From: a bacterium
GTDB taxonomy: Bacteria; Actinomycetota; Acidimicrobiia; Acidimicrobiales; Bin134
Assembly: GCA_026705465.1 (NCBI GenBank)
Contig: JAPPAP010000033.1
Location: 62,001-126,000, forward strand
DNA: 64,000 nucleotides
Reading direction: 5' to 3'
In this document: in pieces, positions 15,576 through 22,639 of the stretch
Layout of the letters: every line of letters begins with the position of its first letter
How positions within the stretch are numbered: position 1 is the stretch's first letter
Position numbers and translations under genes: made by a program
The notes under the pieces: model-generated
Databases searched by the model: none
What the model saw: only the letters and a program-made list of their open reading frames with translations
Told to the model about the DNA's origin: nothing

Positions 15576-16355
15576 GTGTCCGACCTCCACGTAGAAAAGC
15601 GCGACCACATCGTCACCGTCACCATCGACCGCCCTCCGGTCAATGCCGTCACCACCGCCACGATGGCTGAGATCCGCGACGTGTTCTCCACTCTGGGCGA
15701 CGACCGGGACGTACGGGTTGCCATCTTCACCGGGGCCGGCGACAAGGCGTTCGTCGCCGGCGTCGATCTGAAAACCTCCGGGAACGAGCCCCGCGACCAG
15801 CGTCCGCCTACGGAGCTGACCGACCCCGGCTTGGTAGCCCGGGAGGCCATGTGGGCCATCATCGACTGCGCCGTACCGGTGATCGGGGCCATCAACGGCT
15901 ACGCGCTGGGCGCGGGCCTGGCCTACGCCGCTTGCTGCGACATGCTGGTGGCCTCGGAGAACGCCACCTTCAGTACACCAGAAATCAACGTCGGGCTCCT
16001 CGGGGCCAGCGCCCACCTCTCGTTGATGATGGGCCGTCACAAGGCCCGGGAGATGTTCCTCACCGGCGAGCAGGTCTCCGCCCAAGAGATGTACCGCATC
16101 GGCGCGGTTCGCACGGTGACCCCTCCCGACAAGCTCATGGAGACTGCGTTGGAGCTGGCCCAAGAGCTGGCCACCAAGAGCCCGATCGCCATGCGGATGG
16201 CCAAGGAGTCGATGAACAGGATCGAGAACCTGTCGCTGCGGGAGGCCTACCGAACCGAACAGGACTACACCACCCGCCTGATGCGCTTCGACGACTCCCG
16301 CGAGGCCCGCCGCGCCTTTCGCGAAAAACGCGAACCCGACTACAAGTGGCAGTAG
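15576..16355 (+). CDS. Enoyl-CoA hydratase/isomerase (crotonase) family protein
   Basis: 259 residues from a GTG that begins exactly where crotonases start; a GTG at 15540 would add 12 residues and has no ribosome-binding site. The oxyanion-hole segments (around GAGDKAFVAGVDL and INGYALGAG) are present. Of the two catalytic glutamates of rat crotonase, the second is kept (E136 in TPEINVG), while the position of the first, normally in GGxxEL, reads GAGLAYAACC and has no acid. The reaction may therefore be isomerisation or another crotonase-fold chemistry instead of hydration. Substrate is an acyl-CoA. It probably belongs to the same catabolic unit as the P450. Confidence 0.85.
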   Translation: MSDLHVEKRDHIVTVTIDRPPVNAVTTATMAEIRDVFSTLGDDRDVRVAIFTGAGDKAFVAGVDLKTSGNEPRDQRPPTELTDPGLVAREAMWAIIDCAVPVIGAINGYALGAGLAYAACCDMLVASENATFSTPEINVGLLGASAHLSLMMGRHKAREMFLTGEQVSAQEMYRIGAVRTVTPPDKLMETALELAQELATKSPIAMRMAKESMNRIENLSLREAYRTEQDYTTRLMRFDDSREARRAFREKREPDYKWQ

Positions 16356-16367
16356 GAACCAACAGCC

Positions 16368-16838
16368 TCAGAGCAGCTTGCTGTTGTCCCAGTTGAGCAT
16401 CTTGCCTACGGGAGTTAGCTCGATGGTGGCGTTGAGGTTCTTCTGGTAGTAGTCCCGCGTCTGCTCGGGCATCACATCCCGGGCAGTGCGGTACGGGGCG
16501 TATTTCTCATCGAGGGCCTGGGCGATCTGTTGGGCCAACTCCTCTGTGGGCTCGATGATCCGGCCCACGCACTCCACGTGGACTGCCCGTAGCTCGGCCC
16601 ACCGATCCCCTGCTTCCACCAAGAAAGAGCAGCGCTGGTCGTTGCGGAGCCGCATCACCTTCTTGCCCCGGGTGACCATGTAGATCTTCTGATCCAGCAC
16701 CACGTACCACACTGGCAAAGCGATGGGCTGGCCATTGGCCCGCAGCGTGGTGAACACGCCGTTCACCGACGTCTCCAGCATCTCCCAGCACTCCTCGGGC
16801 GACATCCGCACCGTGGGCTTGTTCTTCTTCTCAGCCAT
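16368..16838 (-). CDS. PPOX-class (pyridoxamine 5'-phosphate oxidase-fold) flavin/F420-binding protein
   Basis: 156 residues with the split-barrel fold pattern of the PPOX family: N-terminal helix, then strands around NGVFTTLRANGQPIALPVWY and the GKKVMRLRNDQRCSFLVEAG region that binds the cofactor phosphate. Actinobacterial members commonly use F420 or FMN for reduction of small molecules; which one applies here is not visible. Its ATG lies inside the last codons of the acyl-CoA ligase gene (8-nt overlap), so it is the last gene of the sulfatase-binding protein-Sec protein-ligase operon. It converges with the crotonase gene, with 12 bp between stops. Confidence 0.75.
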   Translation of the reverse strand: MAEKKNKPTVRMSPEECWEMLETSVNGVFTTLRANGQPIALPVWYVVLDQKIYMVTRGKKVMRLRNDQRCSFLVEAGDRWAELRAVHVECVGRIIEPTEELAQQIAQALDEKYAPYRTARDVMPEQTRDYYQKNLNATIELTPVGKMLNWDNSKLL

Positions 16839-18393
16839 CGATCAGCTCCCTGAGCTCGCGGCGAAGGATTTTTCCCGAAGCCGACTTGGGGATGGCATCG
16901 GTGAACCGCACGCCCCCGAGGTGTTTGTAAGTGGCCATGTGTTCGGCTACATAGGCCTTCACCGCCTGCTCATCAAGCCCTGAGTCGGGAGAGGGAACCA
17001 CAAAGGCCAGCGGCACCTCCCCGCTCTCCTCATCGGGGCGGCCGATCACCGCGGCATCGGTGATCTGAGGATGCTCCACCAGCAATGCCTCCAGCTCGGC
17101 CGGGGCCACTTGGAAGCCCTTGACCTTGATGAGCTCCTTCAGCCGGTCGACGATGTAGACGTGACCGTCGCCGTCGATCCGGGCGATGTCGCCGGTGTGG
17201 AGCCAGCCGTCCTCGTCGACGGTCTCGGCGGTGGCCTCCGGGTTGTTGAGGTATCCCTTCATCACCTGGGGGCCGCGAATCCACAGTTCGCCCTCCACGT
17301 CGATGGGCAGGTCCTCCCCCGAGTCGGAGTCCACGATCCTGATCTCGGTGTTGGCCACCGTCAGTCCCACCGACCCGGCCTTAGAGTTGCCCGGTGGAGT
17401 GGCGTGGGAAATCGGGCTGAGCTCGGTCATCCCGTAACCCTGCACCACTTCGCAGCCGATCCGCGTCGATGCCTCAGCTGCCACTTCAGCCCCCAGCGGG
17501 GCTGCCCCCGAGAGCACCTGGCGCAGCGACGAGAGGTCGTAGTCGACCACCGCGGGGTGCTTGGCCAGCGCCAGCACGATGGGAGGCACCGCGAAGAAAC
17601 GAGTCACCTGATGGCGTTCGATGAGCGACAGCGCCTGGGCCAAGTCGAAGCGGGGCATCGTCACCAGCGTTGCCCCGTGATGAAGCTGGTCGTTCATGAG
17701 CACCTGCATTCCGTAGATGTGGAAGAAGGGCAGCACGGCCAGCACCACATCGCTGGGCTGGGATGCGACCGACGAGGCACCCTGCTCGATGTTGTTGACC
17801 AGGTTGGCGTGGGTGAGCATGACCCCCTTGGGCAATCCGGTAGTACCCGACGAGTAAGGCAGGACCACTACGTCGTCGTGGGGGTCGACCTCCACCTGGG
17901 CGATCGGGTCGCCCATCAGCGACCGCATGGCAATGCCCGCCGACGGGCTGTCGGAGTCGATCACCACTACATCGCCCGCCACTCCGGATTGGCCCATGGC
18001 CTCCTGGGCTTGAGCTGCAAACCCCTCGGCGGCGAACACCATCGTGGCCTGCGAGTCGGTGAGCTGGTAGGCGATCTCATCTGCACCGTAAGTGGGGTTG
18101 ACCGTGGTGACCGCGCCCCCCGCCACCGCCACCGCGTGAAACACCACCGGGTACCACGGGGAATTGGGGGCGACCAGCGCAGCCACATCGCCCCGCTGAA
18201 ACCCTGCGGCGACCAATCCGCCAGCTAGGGAGCGCACCTCCTGCTCGAGCTGCCCAAAGGTGAGCGCCCACTCCCCCGGCCCGTCGATCACCGCCGGTTG
18301 ATCGGCCAGTTCTCCGGCTCGCTGAAGCACGAACCCGGTGACTGGCTGCGAGCTGAGGAGCTCGTCTGGCAGCAGGCTGGCGTGGACGATCAC
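16831..18393 (-). CDS. AMP-dependent acyl-CoA synthetase (4-coumarate/medium-chain ligase-like)
   Basis: 520 residues, full length for the ANL superfamily. The phosphate-binding P-loop SSGTTGLPKG, the adenine motif YGMTELSP, the hinge motif GWLHTGD and the catalytic C-terminal lysine in SASGKILRREL are all present, so it should activate a carboxylic acid to its acyl-adenylate and then CoA thioester. It has a GTG start that overlaps the TGA of the upstream Sec-protein gene (GTGA), a sign of translational coupling. In the context of module B it probably activates the imported acid (inference). Substrate specificity cannot be read reliably. Confidence 0.92.
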   Translation of the reverse strand: MIVHASLLPDELLSSQPVTGFVLQRAGELADQPAVIDGPGEWALTFGQLEQEVRSLAGGLVAAGFQRGDVAALVAPNSPWYPVVFHAVAVAGGAVTTVNPTYGADEIAYQLTDSQATMVFAAEGFAAQAQEAMGQSGVAGDVVVIDSDSPSAGIAMRSLMGDPIAQVEVDPHDDVVVLPYSSGTTGLPKGVMLTHANLVNNIEQGASSVASQPSDVVLAVLPFFHIYGMQVLMNDQLHHGATLVTMPRFDLAQALSLIERHQVTRFFAVPPIVLALAKHPAVVDYDLSSLRQVLSGAAPLGAEVAAEASTRIGCEVVQGYGMTELSPISHATPPGNSKAGSVGLTVANTEIRIVDSDSGEDLPIDVEGELWIRGPQVMKGYLNNPEATAETVDEDGWLHTGDIARIDGDGHVYIVDRLKELIKVKGFQVAPAELEALLVEHPQITDAAVIGRPDEESGEVPLAFVVPSPDSGLDEQAVKAYVAEHMATYKHLGGVRFTDAIPKSASGKILRRELRELIDG

Positions 18394-19421
18394 TGGGCGC
18401 TTGGGACCGGCGTGATTCCGTGGAACGGACTGCCGGCTTCCTGATACTCCTCGAGCAACTTGAAGAACTCCTCGCCAAACGGGCTTTCGCCCCGAAGGGG
18501 CATTGCCGCCCGGACAACGGTGAAGTCCAACGGCGCCAACCGCGCGGCGGCGTCGAAGTGGTGAGCCGCCCCTGCCTCGTCACCAGCGCGCCGCAGATGG
18601 GCGGCGAGGCGGAAGTGCAATCGGGCAGCCAACTCGTCTTCGTCCAGGTCGGCGATCTCGCTGCTGGCGTCATCGGGAACAACACCCTGGTGAACCCAGG
18701 CGCGGATCTGGTCGAAGTGCCCCTCGCGAGTGCGGCCGGTGAATTCGCTGAACATGTCGGTCCCGAACTCATTGGCGTTGGGACGGGCGATGCGACCGTT
18801 TTCGTCGATCCACACCACCGCAGGCACATTGCTGATGGCGTACAACTCGGTGAGAAGGTGGTCGGGATCCATGAGCACCGGATAAGTGATGCCATCAGCC
18901 AGCACCCGCACCTCATCAGTGGCTTCGTCAATGGCCACCGCAATCACCTGGAAGTCGTCATCGGCCAGCTCATCTTGCAATTCCTGCCACCCGGGCAGGT
19001 CGAAGGCGCATCCTCACCAACTAGAAAAGGCAACCAAGAGCCGCCTTTTGCCGGCATAGTCGGACAGGCTCCGGTCCACGCCATCGAGATCGGCAAGTGT
19101 GAAGTCCGGCGCTTGGCGGTCGAGCAGGGCGGCCCGGCGAGTGGCGTTGGGCTGGCCCACCACAACAGTGTTCGTGTCGGGATCCACCAGGGTGGGTCGG
19201 TCCAAGCCACTGGCGGCAGCCGCTACATCGACCTTGTCGCCCACCTCGATGACCGAGCGGTCTCTCACCGGGACACACTGATCATCGCGGCAAAGGCCCT
19301 CAGGCTTGAGCGTCCACCCGATCGCGGCTGGTAGTCCCTCCGGCTCGATCAGCGGGCGCCCATCGACCCATTCTCCTGAAGCAGTGGCTACCTCGTCGCC
19401 GAGGACGGTGATGCTCGTCAT
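18390..19421 (-). CDS. Candidate selenoprotein: thioredoxin-fold (redoxin/ResA-like) protein with TGA at the active site
   Basis: 343 residues if the TGA at 19014-19016 is read as selenocysteine (residue 136). The frame is otherwise uninterrupted from the ATG at 19421 (ribosome-binding site AAAGGAG) to 18390. Residues about 85-230 form a redoxin domain, with the start of the fold (APDFTLADLDG) before the TGA and the rest (FDLPGWQELQDEL, then the VPAVVWID cis-proline loop) after it. The TGA falls where the first active-site Cys belongs, giving FSSW-Sec-G-Cys138. A C-terminal helical tail of about 100 residues looks TPR-like. No signal peptide. It follows the binding-protein gene by 13 nt and its stop overlaps the ligase start. 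If TGA is a true stop the gene is split, but loss at exactly this codon would be a coincidence. Confidence 0.8.
18983..19013 (-). other. SECIS-like hairpin just downstream of the in-frame TGA
   Basis: On the coding strand, 14 nt after the TGA, CCTGCC (18999-18994) and GGCAGG (18988-18983) form a perfect 6-bp stem around the 5-nt loop CGGGT. A TT/AA pair can extend the stem across a small bulge. Bacterial SECIS elements lie directly 3' of the UGA, with an apical loop roughly 16-37 nt away that has a G in its first two positions; here the loop begins 20 nt after the TGA and has G second. The hairpin sits in coding sequence, so its persistence would be constrained by both roles. Confidence 0.6.
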
Positions 19422-19434
19422 GTTGGATACTCCT

Positions 19435-20931
19435 TTACTCGACGGGTTCGAATGGAATTGAATCGCCGACCGGCAGCCAAGTCCTCTCTTCGGAGTCGAA
19501 CTCGTAACGCTGCACATGTGAGCCAGCTGAGTGCTTGTCGGGCGACAGGCTGGCGCCGGCCATGGCGGGAAGGTCAAACGTTCCCATGCGCTCGCCCGCC
19601 GCTATGAAAGTCTCCGGGGTGATGTTGCCTCCGGCCTCCTCCAGAATCCTGACGGTCAGCACAAAAGCCCGACAATGGGTGGTTATGCCGAGGACCACCT
19701 CGCTGTCGTCCAAATCCAGCGGCTCATCGCCGAACCGCTCCTCATAGGCGCCAATGCACTGCTGCACGCCGGGATCGGCGATGGCCTGCTCAGGTGAGGG
19801 TTTGTGGGTGGTCACCGCGAAAGTCCGAGCCAGCGACTCGTTGGTGAGCGACAAGTCATCGCTGATCGTTGTGCGGTCGGCGGCCTGCCCGTTGGTCAGG
19901 GCGATGGGGACATCCCAGCCGAGCCGTTGCGTCGACTGGATGATGCCGTGCACATTGGACAGGTTGAGGATCAGATCAACCCCGTCGGCTTCCATTCGAT
20001 AGGAAATATTGTCGGTCGTCGGTTGGTCGGCCACCGCGTCTCCGGTAGGAGCGCCCCTCGGGTAGACCCCGACGACATTTATGCCTGCGTCCTCCAGTAA
20101 CGGCCGTATCGCATCGGCGTACTCTTTGTCAGGAGGAGCCTCGTAGTAGATGCCCACGTTGTGGCCGTCGAGGTCGCCGGCCCGGATCATCTCGATGACC
20201 CCTCCCACCCGCATGTGGGTCTGGTTCATCTCGGCGGCGAAGAACAGGCCGTTGGAACGGGCCTGGCGCTCAGTGTTCTCGCCAAAGTGACCGACATAGG
20301 GATGTCCGTGAGTCTCGGTAATGCACAAGGCATAGTCCTCAAGGAACTGGCCGATGACCACAAACACTTTCCTGTCCTCCATCAACTCGACACAAACCGC
20401 CTCGTTGGCGGCGGCACCGAGAGGGAAGAACAAGCTGACGTGGACCACCACATCTCTACCATTGATCCCGCCCCGCTGGTTCAGGTCATCAACCAGCGCT
20501 GCGTAGAAGTTCTCCACCGGGAAGGGGCTGAGGTCGACGCCAATCGACGCCAGCATTTCGATGTCGATGGCAGCAATACCGATAGCGATCTCCGTTTCGG
20601 TTACACCCTGGTAGCTGGCGGTGAGCACAATCGGGGTTGGCTCCGGCGTTGGCTCATCGGGGGTCTTGGCCGGCTCGTCGGCAGGAGTTTCCGCGGACTC
20701 TTCGGGAGCTGTCTCGGCCGGCTCGTCGGCCGGTTCCTCAACTGGCTGATCGGATGGCTCATCGGATGGTTCATCAGCCGGAGCAGAGGTTTGCTCTTGG
20801 GCTGCGGATGGCTCCGAGGTGTCAGCACTGCCGTCATCGTCATTGCCGCCGCACGCTGCGGCCACGAGCGCCACGGCGATGAGCAACCACCACCATCTCC
20901 GTATGCCTCTTGAACCTCTGATTTCGGTCAC
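19435..20931 (-). CDS. Liv-type ABC transporter solute-binding lipoprotein (module B)
   Basis: 498 residues from a GTG with a strong Shine-Dalgarno (AGGGGAGGGA). The signal peptide ends in VAAAC (lipidated C27). Residues about 30-105 are a Pro/Glu/Asp-rich tether with DEP-type repeats, then the periplasmic-binding fold of the Liv/amide family. It is the counterpart of the protein at 2783-4315. It lies downstream of the module B sulfatase and upstream of the Sec protein, acyl-CoA ligase and PPOX genes on the minus strand, while its membrane partners (MFS-LivF and LivHMG fusions) are on the plus strand beginning at 22640. Ligand unknown. Confidence 0.85.
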   Translation of the reverse strand: MTEIRGSRGIRRWWWLLIAVALVAAACGGNDDDGSADTSEPSAAQEQTSAPADEPSDEPSDQPVEEPADEPAETAPEESAETPADEPAKTPDEPTPEPTPIVLTASYQGVTETEIAIGIAAIDIEMLASIGVDLSPFPVENFYAALVDDLNQRGGINGRDVVVHVSLFFPLGAAANEAVCVELMEDRKVFVVIGQFLEDYALCITETHGHPYVGHFGENTERQARSNGLFFAAEMNQTHMRVGGVIEMIRAGDLDGHNVGIYYEAPPDKEYADAIRPLLEDAGINVVGVYPRGAPTGDAVADQPTTDNISYRMEADGVDLILNLSNVHGIIQSTQRLGWDVPIALTNGQAADRTTISDDLSLTNESLARTFAVTTHKPSPEQAIADPGVQQCIGAYEERFGDEPLDLDDSEVVLGITTHCRAFVLTVRILEEAGGNITPETFIAAGERMGTFDLPAMAGASLSPDKHSAGSHVQRYEFDSEERTWLPVGDSIPFEPVE

Positions 20932-20965
20932 CGTGTCCCTCCCCTGGAACTGTGATCGGAGCCCC

Positions 20966-22540
20966 TCATTTCAGGCCTAGCCGAGCGTATTGGTCGTCGG
21001 GCGCTTGTACTTCGTTGAGCGCGGTGTGGAGCAGGTCGAGCATCTCATCGGCCAACGACTCACTGCTGCGGTTCTCCTGCTCGTTCGGGTCGACGTCGAG
21101 GTCGAACAGGAAGTGGCGGTCGTTGCAGGCGTTCACCGCCACCCACAGCGGGAGCGTGTCGCCCTGCTGGTAGGGCTGGCGGATCACCGGCACCTCCGAC
21201 CCTGGCATGTTGTCCAGCCAGGCTCGGTGGTCGGGCGGGGGCAATCCGGGCATACCGATATCGCCGAACGGCATGGTGGACCACCGGTTGGACCACATCG
21301 ACAGCGGGAAGTTGTCCCCGGTCGCGCCTCGGGCGTACTTGTGCTGGCCGTCGGTGACTTGTACCCAGCCCCCGAACACTCCGCCCAGCGCCCAGTCCCG
21401 GATGACGTCGACTTCGCCAGTTAGCAGCGGAGCCATGGAGCGGCCATGGGTGGTCTGCACCACCTCGGCATCGAAGACGTCGGCCACGGTGGCGAAGATG
21501 TCCACATTGGTGGTCAGCGCATCGCACTCTCCCCCACCGGGCTTCCCCGGCCAGGACACCAAAAGCGGCGTGTGGCCCAGAGGCTCGTACTGGGGCACTC
21601 CGGGCTTACCCCAGATATCACGCCCCTCCCGCTCGTCCCCCAGATAATGGCCGTGGTCGGTACACACGATCAGCGCGGTGTCGTCCCACAGGTTCTGCTC
21701 GTCGAATCGATCCAGAATCTTCCCAAACCAGTGGTCGATCATCGACAGCTTGGCCCCGTAGTTGGCCCGCACGTGGCGGCCTTCTTTCTCCGAGAGGTTG
21801 CCGGAGGCGATACCCCCGTCGACATAGGGCGGCCAGATGATCCACTCCTCATCCCACGCCTCGTCGAAATATCGGCCTGCCCACGGTGCCGGCGTGTCGA
21901 ACGGCTCGTGAGGATCGAACTCATCCACGAACATGAACCACCGGTCGTGGTGAGGCGTGGCCTCGGCCAAGAATTGCGCCGCCGCGCTCATCGTCTTCGG
22001 CCCGGGGTAATCCTCTTCCGAGCGGAAGAACGTCCGAGACCGGTCATAGCCCCGGTCCATTTCCTCAAGCCCCCACATCTTCGACCACCACCAGCCGCCC
22101 TTTCGGGCCGGCATTGTCGGAGTCCCGGCCCAGCTGGGGTCGTAGAAGGTGCGCCACGGATCGCCCTCGTGGCCCCGCAAATAGTCCCAGCAGTGGAAAT
22201 CGGTGTGGTAGTTCTCGCCGCCGGTCTCAAATAGATGGGGATGGTCGGTAAACAGTGCGGTGGTCACCCCGCTGCGGCGCAGTACTCGGGTAATGGTTTC
22301 CTCCCACAGCTCCACCGACCCCCACGGCTTCCACAGAAAATCCAGCGCCCCGCACAGGATGTCGTGGCGGGCCGGCATGCACGGCAGCGACCCCGTCACA
22401 TGGCGGGTGAACCGAGTGGCTCGCTCAGCGGCGAACCGGTCCAAGTTCGGCGTCTCGAACTCGGTGCCGCCGTAGCTCCCCAGCATGTGCCGATTCAGCG
22501 AATCCAACAAGATGACCGCAACATTCGACGGTGCGCTCAT
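20966..22540 (-). CDS. Type I sulfatase, cytosolic (module B)
   Basis: 524 residues from the ATG at 22540, which has a purine-rich ribosome-binding site; codons upstream of it are not sulfatase-like. The formylglycine motif is C54-M-P-A-R58 with the following D-I-L-C-G, metal ligands lie in the first strand (LLDSLN) and in CTDHGHYLGD. No signal peptide, so intracellular. It is the first gene of a five-gene minus-strand operon (sulfatase, binding protein, Sec protein, ligase, PPOX) and diverges over 99 bp from the MFS-LivF fusion. Sulfatase plus Liv-type importer is thus found in both modules. Distinguishing sulfate from phosphate ester substrates by sequence alone is not possible. Confidence 0.87.
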   Translation of the reverse strand: MSAPSNVAVILLDSLNRHMLGSYGGTEFETPNLDRFAAERATRFTRHVTGSLPCMPARHDILCGALDFLWKPWGSVELWEETITRVLRRSGVTTALFTDHPHLFETGGENYHTDFHCWDYLRGHEGDPWRTFYDPSWAGTPTMPARKGGWWWSKMWGLEEMDRGYDRSRTFFRSEEDYPGPKTMSAAAQFLAEATPHHDRWFMFVDEFDPHEPFDTPAPWAGRYFDEAWDEEWIIWPPYVDGGIASGNLSEKEGRHVRANYGAKLSMIDHWFGKILDRFDEQNLWDDTALIVCTDHGHYLGDEREGRDIWGKPGVPQYEPLGHTPLLVSWPGKPGGGECDALTTNVDIFATVADVFDAEVVQTTHGRSMAPLLTGEVDVIRDWALGGVFGGWVQVTDGQHKYARGATGDNFPLSMWSNRWSTMPFGDIGMPGLPPPDHRAWLDNMPGSEVPVIRQPYQQGDTLPLWVAVNACNDRHFLFDLDVDPNEQENRSSESLADEMLDLLHTALNEVQAPDDQYARLGLK

Positions 22541-22639
22541 GAACCCCCCTGCCCTGTCTTTGGCATCTCCTTGATCTTCTGACGCTACTCTCATGGGCCA
22601 GCACAGGCCGAATATGGCCGCCCGAGCTTGGGGGAGACG

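Noticed and set aside
18390-19421. Reading the TGA-split thioredoxin-fold gene as a pseudogene or frameshift
   Set aside because: Both halves are in the same frame, the neighbours are intact and coupled, and the TGA is exactly at the redox Cys with a hairpin after it. Not formally excluded without genome-level selenium genes.
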